Below, one piece after another: positions 54,029 through 64,000 of a stretch of DNA of 64,000 nucleotides. The notes under the pieces are model-generated. The model searched no databases and was not told the origin of the DNA. It worked only from the letters and a program-made list of their open reading frames with translations. The position numbers and the translations under genes are program-made. How positions within the stretch are numbered: the first letter of the stretch is position 1; every line of letters begins with the position of its first letter. This DNA is from Phytophthora quininea (Eukaryota > Oomycota > Peronosporomycetes > Peronosporales > Peronosporaceae). Where the stretch lies: NCBI GenBank assembly GCA_011947345.1, contig JAAVTG010000570.1, positions 62,001 to 126,000 on the forward strand, written 5' to 3'.

Positions 54029-57000
54029 TTAACTGTGCTTGTGAACGTCTCCTCGGAAGATGTAGAACGAGTGTTGGAGCTCCTTCACACGTACAAGCGG
54101 TCGATCGCCGTCGCGCGGATCGTCGACCTCGTCCAAGTGCCCAACTCCTTCAAGCACGACTTCAAAAGCGCGGCCGTGCTCCACAACAAAGCGGAAGCGA
54201 CTTTTATACCGTTGACGGTCACGAGGGTGGAATTCGACGCGGATCTCTAGCGGAGCGTGCACTAGCGGGTGGGTCGTGGTTGCTTTTTCGCCCAACAGGT
54301 CACGCGTGGAGTCGGTAGTTGGTAAGTAGCCTCCTGCCGATTTAAGAGTGGTGGTGGGTCCGCGGAGTTCGCCTGAGCGGATCGAAAACGTGAAGACTTC
54401 TGGTTCATCCAACAAGTGCGCATGGTGCAAGCGCATCTCGTGTTGCTGTGCTCGTGACACTGGTTTGGGTCTTGGCACATGCTGTACGGTGAAGCGTGCA
54501 GGCACAGCCGTTGGGTTTCCAGCTCTTAGTACAACAGACCGTGAGGCTGAAAGGTGAACGCGGCCAAAGAAGAACACTGACGGTGACACCACAATAGCTG
54601 GGCGCAATACCACCGCTGCAAGTCGAATAATCTGCACTGAACGAGTCGAGAATTTGACACGCAATTCGCCGTCAAGTTGTGCGTGGAGCGGCTGCTCTTG
54701 CTTGTTTACAAGTGTCTTCGGTTTTGAATTTGACACAGAAGAACCCGAAGATAAAGATGGTGACGGCAAAAAGCGCAGGTCGATGCGTACGGACATCTGT
54801 GGTGGTAGCATGAACATGTACGACTCTCCCTGTGCTGTTGATCGACGGTGGGCTGGTGGTAGATCGGCCATGGACAACGGGTGTCGTGGTGCTAACGAGT
54901 CTGCTTGTGCAACAGCAAATGGACCCTCGCACTCCAGTCGGAACGTCACCCTTGACTCCAATCGATTAACCAGATAGATTTCACGCTGGTGGAACTCGTG
55001 CTGGGCTGCTGCGGTTGTCAGTAATGTCGACCAAGTCGTGAATTTGATATGGTATGGTGCCAACAACTGTGGCAGTGGTAGTTGATCGTTCTTACTACTT
55101 CTGTCAGTCCGTTGTGGTTGGAGTGACTCTGGATGTTGAAGTAGTTCTCGAGGCTTGTCGATTGATAATTCGGGGTCGATCACGTCGGTTGCAAGGAGTA
55201 CACGAACGCACTTGGGACTGTAAGAAGACGCGGGGGTGCTAATCTTCGTGCTGGTTTTCTTTCGGACCAGGATGTTGGCCATCCGCACGGCTGCAAAAGC
55301 CTTTCCTGCTGCAACCGCGCTGGGATTATTGTTGCTGTTGTGCGTCGGAAGGTTAACTGAATCCTCCTGTCTCGTATCGCTCTCTAATTCAGCAGGTCCC
55401 GCATCATTCCCATCACTAGAGTCTTCGAGATTGACTTCGTACCAGTGTGCATCCGCAAGCAGAAGGGCTCTCGAGGCGCCAACACGATCCTTGGGTGGCT
55501 CGAAGGTAATACGAAACGGAGTAGTGCTAAACGCTGGTATTACTGCTGACGGAGGTTCAACAGCAAAAGGCAATGCGGCACCACTGTTGCTGTCATCACA
55601 CGGCGTAATGCGCAGTTGTAGTCGGGAACTAAAATCCACTCTCAGTGTTACAGTAACAAGTTGATCCTCTCGTCCATTTTCAACCATTTTCCACTTGAGT
55701 CGAGCGCGTTGGGGCCCGCGGTTTACAACTCGGAGTGTTCGGGTGATGCTGGGAGAACGCACGCAAACCGAGCCGAGATGTAGCGTTGGCTGACGGAGAG
55801 GAGGTGAGATCCTTCCTGCTGGCACAGGTTTCCCAAAGAAAAGTCCAACGCAATTACGGTCAAGCACTAGAGGAGTACCGACGATATTGACGCTGGCATG
55901 CAAGAACACTGGCGGAATACCCGCTGCACGACTCACAATATCGTCCACGTACGTTCCCGACATGTTGTTGAAGCATGTCATGCGCACGACGATCTGTTCC
56001 CATGGAGGAATATGTACCCGACCGGGATTGAGCTGGAAGGCCACACCACGACCGCTACGCAACACCTGCCTGTCTTCCACATCCTCTTCTTTCTTTCGTA
56101 GATACGCTCGCCCGTTTTCAGACTGGAATCGGTTCTGGTTGTCTTTAGTATCCGATAACCGTGGATTGGTTGGACTGGGTCGAAACGAGCTCATCTTCGT
56201 TGATCCGAGCGACCGCGTGCTTCTCGTGTGGCTGAGCTTGCTCTTGTGTTTGCTCTTGGTATGTGTAGTTGGTGATGTTGATGACGGCGAGAAACGAATA
56301 TTGTTATGACGGGGATGCTTTCCGACACTAGAGCTGCTTGGGTTGGTCCGTGACGTTGGGGGCGAAGCGACCACTGAGTCAGCTGGGAATTTCTTCGCCT
56401 CGAGATCTACCAACGCGTCAATACCGCTAAAGTTTCGAATGAGCAAATACAGTGTACGTCGCTCGCCGAGTGGAACGCTGTCCCCAAATGCAAGCTTGGG
56501 TGCTTTACTGAGTGGGTTTGTTTCAGGTTCCAGATCACAATCCGAGAGCGCAATGCCGCGCTCTTGTGCAATTTCTTTCGGTGATTTTGGTAGGGTGAGC
56601 CCTGACATGCCGACGTCAATTTGGTTTTCGTTTCGTAGACTTGGTGAAGCAAGTAGCTCGTATGACAGCACGAGCCCTTTGTGGTTGCTACTAACCTCTA
56701 AGCCTAAAGGTGCAGTCAGACCACGAACGCTGCATGCAAGTAGTGCTGTGAATCTCCCAACTTGTCGCGGCGTATAACTTATTGTGACCAAGAGACGCTC
56801 TTTGGAGTGTATCGCCCCTGTCGTGGTGAAAATGATACAGTATACGCTTTAGATACCCCTCAGGCTCGACAAACTTGAATGCAGCTTCCAGATTGGACAC
56901 GTTAATCATCTCTATCGTCCGATGAATTTCCACTCCCATATAGGTTGTTCCAAGAGCCATTTTGGTCGTTGACAGGAAGACATTGGGGCATTGAATTTCA

Positions 57001-60000
57001 GCTCTCGCACTTACCACCGCTCGGGCACCAGCAGTAGTAACACCGGAAAAGTTGCGCTCCGGAGCAGCCTGGCAACTAAAGAAACCACGGAACCGTTCTG
57101 GAAGCGACCCTGCCAAACAGGTTGCTTTCACTGTAAATGTCTCCCTGGTGATAAGGTCCCATTTTCTGGTGCAAACGCGACGTACGCTCTTGGTAGAATT
57201 TCCCGCTCAGTGAAGAGACTCCTTTCTGTTTCGTTGCCTGAAGCTGACGATGTCGTTGATTGACGCGACATCACAGAATCTCTCGAGCTAGAACGATGCA
57301 ATTTTGAAGAAGGTGAACTTTGCAGATGCTGGCCGGTGCTGGGTTCTCCTCCAGGACCCCCAGGTGATGAAATCGCCAATGTGTACGGACGATTGGCGAA
57401 GGATTGTAAATGGTGATAGATCCTTCAGTACTAGCACCGACAAGCACCAACCCAAAGTCTACCTCCGGCGTTACAATTTTGATCTCGGCTTCGGCGACGC
57501 GGCCTTCGAGAAGTAGCCACCGCTCAAATATTGGAGCGCTATTGCCACTGCCAGAAACGATTCTGCATGGGATACTAAGAGAAAACGCGCCAGTACACAG
57601 CGGCGTGAAGGTGATATCCACTTTATGTTGACCACGGGGAGATAGATCAACCATGGTCGGAGACAGTGCCAACTCGAAACTTGGCGGTTGAGTATTCGAC
57701 ATCGGCGCTAATGCTAAAGGACCACCGCTGGCTGCTAGGTGCCGCTGTTGTAGTCTGGCCAAATGCCATTGAACCGTGACTCTTGCATCGCACTGGTTCT
57801 TAACGAACACGCTGGTTGAGTATTTTCTGGATATCTGCAGCATTTGTTCAGCCTCACCGCCAGAAGCCCCAGGTTGTTGTGCACTACCGTCTTCTGCGAG
57901 CACCCAGGTCCCACTAATCGATGGTGCTATCGCAAAACTCCCGAGTCTCCCTCGGCCATGAAGTTGCATAGCAAAACCTGGCATCTCATCTTGTAACTTT
58001 CTTGCCGCAGCTTTCGCCGCAGCTCGTGGACTTGTGGGGGATCCTCACGCTTTTGAAAGGCCGCCTTTAGATGTTCCATTTGGCTTGGTCCTGGCATACT
58101 ACAAGCTGGAATATCGTTAATCATAAGGACCGCTTGACAGGCATATTCGCGAGCCTCTGTTGGCAAGAACTCAATCCTGAACTCTTTCGATGATGATAAC
58201 GCAAAGACTCCATTGTCAGGAACTATGCGAAACGGAGGGCTCCAGAGCGGAGGAAGTGACATCACCATAACTTCATCTTTGCCGGTAGTTTTTCCACCTC
58301 GAATCTCCTGAGGTCGCGGAAGGATTTTCCACGAGTATTTGACATCTAAGGGAGTGTCGTTTGTGATTACAATTGTCTGCAGCGCGTTCGCATTTACAAG
58401 TACATCCTCTCGGAAGAACAAACGATCGAGGGGACCCATTTCGGCGATACTCACATCGATCGGGATGTCGTTTACGTGAGTGGCGGCAATATCCACTTGG
58501 CATCCGCGACCAATAATTTGAAATGTACGCACAAGGCAGTTGTCACAGACCATGATGAATCGCTCGCGCTGCTCTCCGACACCAGTGGGTGTGTACGCAA
58601 GGTCGAAAGTCAGGCTTTCTCCTTTGTCGAGTTCAATCTCGTTCGGCGTCAGACAGAAGGGACCAACTTGCACCATTGTGTCACGGAATTGCTCACTTCC
58701 CAGCAAGTTGACGGCAGATCGAGCAGAAGATGTGCCCGGGTAGCAACCTGGAGATACTCTAACTGGGACCAAGCCTGCTCGCTCATCAGCCAGAAGCGTG
58801 CTTTACCGCCAAGATTCTTGCAGATTAGAGGTGTGACGGAGCGTCCCCCAACCAACGTGTTTTGAGCGCGAACCACAACTGGTAACGTCAGCTCTGGGGC
58901 TTCCCGGTGCGCTGTCAACACACTACCATTTTATCACGCCCTGCTGCACCGGGAGTACCTTTAGATCCCGGTGGTACTGATTGCTCCGTTTCAAACTGAA
59001 TAATGAAATGGTCCTTGTAATCAGCGCGAGAATCGGGGGCGAAACGTACACGAAGCTCGACATGCATCCCCGGTGCGATAAGCCCACTTTCTTCAGGAAA
59101 TGAAATACTGGCCATAGAGAAATATATCGTACCTGGTGGAAGTATGCGAGCACGTCGTGCGAGACCACTCGTATTGCGCACGTAGACTACTTGCTCATAG
59201 ATCCCGCCGATATCGTAGTTAGTAAAACTGATTGGTGGTTTCGGTACGACATCGAAACATGGTGGTGGCCCATGGTTCTCTGCGTGTCTTGATCTGGTTT
59301 GGTCTGGCACTGCAAAGCGGGGATTTCGTACAAAATCGAGTTTCGTCTGCATCCGTTCGAGAATTGCCTTATTCTTTCGTTTCTCCACTGCCTTCATAGT
59401 CGCTTGCTCGGTCTTCTTTTCCTGCGGTTTTCAGAGGTGAGTGTCGTGATCCCTAACGCAGGTGTGGCATCTTCTTCTTCGCTGACATCTGTCACTTTAC
59501 CAGCGACACCATTACTCGTAATTCGATGTTGCGCATGGGATATCTTAACGCCAGCAATATTACTTTTATGCTGCCCCAGCGTGGCCTCCTTGCGGATTTT
59601 GGCAGTCTCAGTGGTGTCCAAGTACCCGGCATGTTCTCCAGCTTCAGAACTACCCTCTCCAGCAGCAGTCCTTCTCGGTGACACAGTCAAACCTTTAGGC
59701 GCATTCCCACTGGTCTCTTTTCGTCTCTGCATGTACTCCTCCACCAGCTCTCTCGCATGCAGCAGCGAGTCAGTAAACTCTCCAAAGTCCTCCCCGCCAT
59801 CCTTCGCTGCCTTCAACTCTTGCTCATCCAATTTCAAGTTCGTCGATCCGACCGGGATCTGTGCTTTAATCACCAGTCCGCGAGCACTCAAGTCCTCCGC
59901 GATCTTCTCATCTGCCTGGCTGGCTTCCTTCTGTCTCTGCTCCATAAATTTTAATAGCGCTCTCGCTCTGTTATGTTTCTCCTCCAACTTTCTAGCAATA

Positions 60001-60397
60001 TCCTCCTTCCTCTGCTGCGCTAGGGCCACAAAGGGGCTTTCCTCCTTCTCCACCCCTCTGGCTCCGGCTGCTTTTCTTTAGCTTGGACTTCTGTCTCCTC
60101 ACTCTCGTTTTCTTCTTCTTCATTTCTTGCAGTATTTTTAACACTGTCTTTGTCTCCATAAAAGTCTTGGAAAGCGCGGCGGATCACGTGCGCGACGGCC
60201 CCCACTGCCACGACGTCCAGCTCGTCCTGCTCCTGCTTCCTCTTGAGCTTCAGCGCCTCCTCTTCCGCCGCTCTCTGAGCTTCTAACGCTGCAGCCGCTG
60301 CCTCTCGCTCTCTCTCCAGCGCTTCGGCTTGAGCTGCCTCGGCGGCAGCTTGCGCGGCAGCAGCATCGGATCCGCGCTTGTTCGCGGGTCCCGCCAT
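54029..60397 (-). CDS. DLEC1/CFAP81-like ciliary protein
   Basis: Very long protein, about 2,100 aa. It starts MAGPANKRGSD with an Ala/Glu-rich coiled coil. Then comes KAVEKRKNKAILERMQTKLDFVRNPRF and KPPISFTNYDIGGIYEQVVYVRNTSG, a pattern I associate with DLEC1 (FAP81), an axonemal central-apparatus/microtubule-associated protein. Several MSP/ASH-like beta-sandwich domains follow (for example PFCLTPNEIELDKGESLTFDLAYTPTGVGEQ and a C-terminal FHPRDRQRYKSRFRFVVEHG). At least seven one-base losses shift the frame (near 60040, 59410, 58925, 58770, 57960, 57350 and 57130), and one further junction near 56818-56856 is either a short intron or another indel. Each half-domain continues across the breaks, so one gene is favoured over several. 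Likely role: zoospore flagellum. Confidence 0.75.
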
Positions 60398-60511
60398 ATT
60401 GAAGAGTGAATGAACGTCCTTTCAGGATCGCGATTTTTCATTGGTGGAAAACACGCGTAGGGGTGGGGTAGTGGTGTTTTTATGGGATGACGCTCATTGT
60501 CGAAAAGCAAA

Positions 60512-61071
60512 ATGAAGGCCGCTGTGATTTCTCCTGCACTCTCGATCTGGTGGAAGGTCGGCGCCATCTCGGGCGCCAGCGCCGTGCTGCTCGGTCCGCG
60601 ATATACTGCTATCATATGTAGGCACTATATAAGAAAGCGGATAATAATTATGGGGTGACTAGGCGCTTTTGGAGCCCACGGGCTGAAGAACAAGGTGACG
60701 GATCCGCATCTGCTAAAGAACTGGGAGACTGCAGCCCACTACCAGGTGACTAGAGCATTAAGTAGTTGTAATGTACGAGGGGATGTTTATAATATTTTAT
60801 ATATGTGCAGCTGCTGCACTCTGTGGTGCTCCTGGCCACGCCGCTGTGCAGACGTCCAGGACTGGCCGGGGGACTGATCACCACCGGAACACTTCTCTTC
60901 TCGGGGTCGCTCTACGCCATGACACTGACGGAGCAGAAGAAACTCGGCATGGTCGCGGTGCGTAACGGGAGCACGGTGCGGTGGAGGTGGAGGTACTAAC
61001 GAATGGTCGGTTTGACACAGCCTGTTGGCGGCGTTGCGATGGTCGCGGGCTGGCTGGCGTTGATCCTGTAG
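60512..61071 (+). CDS. TMEM256: TMEM256/DUF423 family small membrane protein
   Basis: Four-exon gene (60512-60593, 60663-60745, 60811-60957, 61021-61071) encoding 120 aa with about four membrane helices. Family hallmarks are GAFGAHGLK near residue 28, NWETAAHYQ-LLHSVVLLATPLCRRPGLAG, TGTLLFSGSLYAMTLT and the C-terminal PVGGVAMVAGWLALIL. All splice sites are GT..AG and the total is 363 nt. Members occur from bacteria (YgdD/DUF423) to mammals, often mitochondrial in animals; biochemical function is unknown. It is divergent from the DLEC1-like gene with 114 bases between starts. Confidence 0.93.
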
Positions 61072-61286
61072 TGCATCAGAGCTCCGAGTTTTGAACATCG
61101 ACAAGTTAGAGGTGACGCAGTAGTGGTGGTGCCTGCTAATAGAAGACCAGCCTCACGCTGGGAGTTTGTCGAACGAAACTAACCGTTGGTCCGGCGTCCC
61201 TCTGAAAGATCGCGCTAATCGGGCGCCGGTTCAATTGGCGCGCTCTGAAGATCGCGAACTTCACTTAGATTTTCGCGTTCAAGACG

Positions 61287-62514
61287 ATGATCCAGTGGTT
61301 CACGGTGGTGCTGGTGCTCGCCACGTCGCACCTTGTACTGGGAGCCTGCCCCAACAAGTGCTCCGGACATGGAACCTGCGGCGCCAACGACCTCTGCACG
61401 TGCATGCAGAACTGGATCGGCGGGGACTGCTCCGGTCGACGGTGTCCGTTCACTCGCGCCTGGCAAGATACTGCCCAGAAGAACGACGACGCGCACTACT
61501 ATGCGGAATGTGCTAACCGCGGCGTGTGTGACCGGGCCACCGGAGAGTGCACGTGTGACACGGGTTTTACCGGCAGCGGTTGTCGTCGAATGGTGTGTCC
61601 GAGCGACTGCAGTGGCCACGGCACCTGCGAGTTCATCGAGGAGTTGGCTTCCGACACGTTCCACAAGAGGGTTAACGGGGTGAGCGGGCGGACGTACACC
61701 CTCTGGGACCAGGAGAAGATCATGGGGTGTGTTTGCGATCCGGGGTATGATGGCCATGACTGCTCTAAGCGCACGTGTCCAAAGGGCGACGACCCGCTGA
61801 CGCCGAACCAGTTTGACATGACTCAAGCGGTCGCGATCACTGGTGCCAGTGGCTCGTTCTACCTGACCTACTACGATCCGTACGGCAACGCGTACACGAC
61901 CGAGAAAATCACAATGGGCACTATGGGGACAAGCGATCAGACGACTTGTGACAACATTCAGTTGGCTCTGCGTCGGTTGCCAAATAACGTCCTCAACACG
62001 GTCACGGTGTCGTTGATTTCTCGCTTTTACCAATTCCAACGAACGGATGTTAAAGACCCAACGGGAGCTGGCACCTTCTCGAAAGTCTTCAACACGGACA
62101 CCAACTTAAACACTGGGTCCGTACAGAACAAAGTGATCTGCTCTATTGCGTTCTCATCTGAAGCTGGCACCACCGGATACCAAACTCCGTTTGACTGCAA
62201 CATTGCTGCTCACAATACTCTCGGTCAGCACCCAGTGACAGCAGGTGTTACCGCAGGCGCGAGTGCGCTTGACTGCTCGGTGTACGAAGTGTTTCCAGGG
62301 ACGATCAACTTCCCTCCCGGAACGACAATGCAAACGGGCGCGGGGCACAACTACCGCCACGAATCAACTTTGTGACGGCACGGCAGCGCAACGCCCGTTG
62401 TCGGAGCTGGTCGAGTGCTCTGGTCGCGGAACGTGTGACTACGGCACAGGTGCCTGTGAGTGTTTCGCCGGTCACATGGGGTTGGCCTGTCAGAAGCAGG
62501 AAGCACTCGTTTGA
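61287..62514 (+). CDS. secreted EGF-repeat protein, Sig1/Ocm1 mastigoneme-like, copy 1
   Basis: Secreted protein of about 409 aa. The signal peptide [20 protein letters not shown] is followed by EGF-like units: [55 protein letters not shown] and [26 protein letters not shown]-terminal EGF unit reads [27 protein letters not shown]. This order resembles stramenopile Sig1/Ocm1-type proteins associated with tubular flagellar hairs (mastigonemes) and, in diatoms, sexual induction. The frame breaks at 62342-62345, where one G too many occurs (GGGG); removing it joins the last EGF unit. The first 500 bases of coding sequence are nearly identical to the next gene. Confidence 0.8.
61303..61802 (+). 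repeat. 500-bp tract nearly identical to 62793-63292
   Basis: Direct repeat at an offset of exactly 1,490 bases. By eye only two positions differ, 61754/63244 and 61757/63247, both in one GATGG-C-CA-T-GAC segment. Downstream of 61802 the two genes diverge abruptly at nucleotide and protein level. The tract covers most of the signal peptide and the N-terminal EGF region. Confidence 0.85.
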
Positions 62515-62773
62515 TGCAGGTAAGATTCGCGACAAAGAGACTTCAAATAGTAGTTGCTGCTTTAGTAGTCATTTTGAAGGCATTCGTCCATTGCGGAGTC
62601 GTAACATTCTTGCAGCTCCGGAAAAAAAAGCAGCTTGGACCGCATTTTCATTTTCGGATCGAAATCCACCGATGCCCTTTGGTCTCCGGCGGTTCACGAC
62701 AAGATCGCGATCCAACCGTCGCCAACATGGTGGGCCTCCACATTTGAATTGTCGTCCGTGGAGATATCCGGCA

Positions 62774-64000
62774 ATGACCAAGTGGTGGTTCGCGGTGGTG
62801 CTGGTGCTCGCCACGTCGCACCTTGTACTGGGAGCCTGCCCCAACAAGTGCTCCGGACATGGAACCTGCGGCGCCAACGACCTCTGCACGTGCATGCAGA
62901 ACTGGATCGGCGGGGACTGCTCCGGTCGACGGTGTCCGTTCACTCGCGCCTGGCAAGATACTGCCCAGAAGAACGACGACGCGCACTACTATGCGGAATG
63001 TGCTAACCGCGGCGTGTGTGACCGGGCCACCGGAGAGTGCACGTGTGACACGGGTTTTACCGGCAGCGGTTGTCGTCGAATGGTGTGTCCGAGCGACTGC
63101 AGTGGCCACGGCACCTGCGAGTTCATCGAGGAGTTGGCTTCCGACACGTTCCACAAGAGGGTTAACGGGGTGAGCGGGCGGACGTACACCCTCTGGGACC
63201 AGGAGAAGATCATGGGGTGTGTTTGCGATCCGGGGTATGATGGTCACGACTGCTCTAAGCGCACGTGTCCAAAGGGCGACGACCCGCTGACGTCGGGCCA
63301 ATACGACATGAAGCAAGCGGTTATCATCACACCGCCTGCTACGGCGACCACCCAAGAGTTCTACTTGACGTACTACGACCCTTACGGCAATGCCTACACG
63401 ACCGAGAAGATCGCGATGGGTCCGGCATTTACAACAGGGGTCACCGCAGCAATCGTGAATACAAACGTGGCAGCTATCCAGACGACGTGTACCAACATCC
63501 AGGTCGCTCTACGCCGCCTTCCCAACAATGTGCTCAACACCGTCACGGTATCACCGCTCGCTAGCTTCTACGCGTTCACTCGGACAGACACAGTCGGAGG
63601 GGGCACACTTGCACCATATTACATGGATGCTGGCACCGTGGCTCTCTCACAAGTTACGCAGGCTATGTGCGAAATCGACTTCACATCGGAGCCGGGAACC
63701 ACTGGTTCCCAATATCTCTTCGACTGCAATGTGGCAGCTCACAATACTCTCGGTCAGCACCCAGTGACGGGTGGCGTGGTCAACAGTGCAAGCCCTGTAG
63801 CCACCGGCACCTGCAATGTCTACGAACTGTATCCGCTCAGCATTACGCTTGGAGCAGCGTTAGCTTCTGGGACTGCTGCACCATCGTTACGCCCCTTTTC
63901 CGAGCTGACCGAGTGCTCTGGCCGCGGAACATGCGACTACGGCACGGGGGCTTGTGAGTGTTTCGCTGGTCACATGGGATTGGCGTGCCAGAAGCAAGAG
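62774..64000 (+). CDS. secreted EGF-repeat protein, Sig1/Ocm1 mastigoneme-like, copy 2 (partial)
   Basis: Tandem paralogue of the preceding gene, open from ATG 62774 to the window end without a stop (409 codons visible). The signal peptide is [24 protein letters not shown]-like units and the [10 protein letters not shown] segment are identical to copy 1. The central domain ([53 protein letters not shown]) is homologous but diverged, and the C-terminal EGF unit ([27 protein letters not shown]) is conserved. No frame break is seen. It is probably within a few codons of its end, as copy 1 stops shortly after the equivalent residue. Confidence 0.85.
   Translation, partial: MTKWWFAVVLVLATSHLVLGACPNKCSGHGTCGANDLCTCMQNWIGGDCSGRRCPFTRAWQDTAQKNDDAHYYAECANRGVCDRATGECTCDTGFTGSGCRRMVCPSDCSGHGTCEFIEELASDTFHKRVNGVSGRTYTLWDQEKIMGCVCDPGYDGHDCSKRTCPKGDDPLTSGQYDMKQAVIITPPATATTQEFYLTYYDPYGNAYTTEKIAMGPAFTTGVTAAIVNTNVAAIQTTCTNIQVALRRLPNNVLNTVTVSPLASFYAFTRTDTVGGGTLAPYYMDAGTVALSQVTQAMCEIDFTSEPGTTGSQYLFDCNVAAHNTLGQHPVTGGVVNSASPVATGTCNVYELYPLSITLGAALASGTAAPSLRPFSELTECSGRGTCDYGTGACECFAGHMGLACQKQE

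Noticed and set aside
56818..56856. A 39-nt intron in the DLEC1-like gene
   Set aside because: GT and AG are present and the join is protein-like, but the codon phase does not match without another indel, so I do not assert the intron.
431..60397. Programmed frameshifting as explanation for the many frame breaks
   Set aside because: The sites share no slippery heptamer or structure and occur in unrelated housekeeping genes; indel errors explain them more simply.
54029..60397. Several separate minus-strand genes instead of one DLEC1-like gene
   Set aside because: Individual beta-sandwich domains continue across the frame breaks, and no promoter-sized gaps or natural starts separate the pieces.

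Overview
The window looks like nuclear DNA of an oomycete, most likely Phytophthora or a close relative in the Peronosporales (inference). Genes are densely packed and GC-rich. Introns are few and short (about 45-85 nt, GT..AG). Several starts are preceded by the oomycete-type initiator/flanking motif (TCATTC..CA.TTT-like). The proteins are eukaryotic, and some belong to stramenopile-type families, notably Sig1/mastigoneme-like EGF proteins. I found no rRNA, tRNA, CRISPR array or intact transposon.

Layout. 0.4-4.3 kb: three aquaglyceroporins, two in tandem and one inverted. 5.2-14.4 kb: the ribosome-rescue GTPase HBS1, a Trx-Grx-Grx-Grx glutaredoxin, a WD40 protein, a protein with two candidate Atg8-binding motifs, a zinc-finger protein and ribosomal protein S5. 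14.7-24 kb: a very long C-terminal-motor kinesin-14, an NNP nitrate transporter and an intron-rich coiled-coil protein. 24.9-33.9 kb: four secreted type-B carboxylesterase copies, the last two forming a nearly identical 1,493-bp inverted duplication whose second arm is truncated. 34.4-42.2 kb: PEX11, a large EF-hand/Cys-cluster protein, a FAM173-like methyltransferase and a NOL7-like nucleolar protein. 42.2-43.3 kb: a repeat, also found inverted at 3.1-3.3 kb. 43.3-50.7 kb: a PDZ-PH-C2 protein and two long tandem armadillo-repeat proteins, followed by a decayed armadillo relic near 51.5 kb. 52.3-61.1 kb: a PFK2/FBPase2-like enzyme with an altered phosphatase motif, a DLEC1/CFAP81-like protein and TMEM256. 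61.3-64 kb: two tandem Sig1/Ocm1-like secreted EGF proteins, the second cut by the window end.

A pervasive property is one-base frame breaks inside otherwise well-conserved genes, more than 30 of them. Nearly all are losses of one base and most lie in or beside a short homopolymer. Where exons could be fully delimited, correcting them gives coding lengths divisible by three. I read these mainly as residual sequencing or consensus errors, so most broken genes are annotated as CDS rather than pseudogenes. The carboxylesterase copy 4 is a real truncation regardless.

Functional theme (inference). Several genes fit zoospore flagellum biology: the DLEC1/CFAP81-like protein, the two mastigoneme-like EGF proteins, and possibly the kinesin-14, coiled-coil and WD40 proteins. 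Others serve solute and nitrate uptake, an expanded set of secreted esterases, peroxisome division, translation quality control and fructose-2,6-bisphosphate control.
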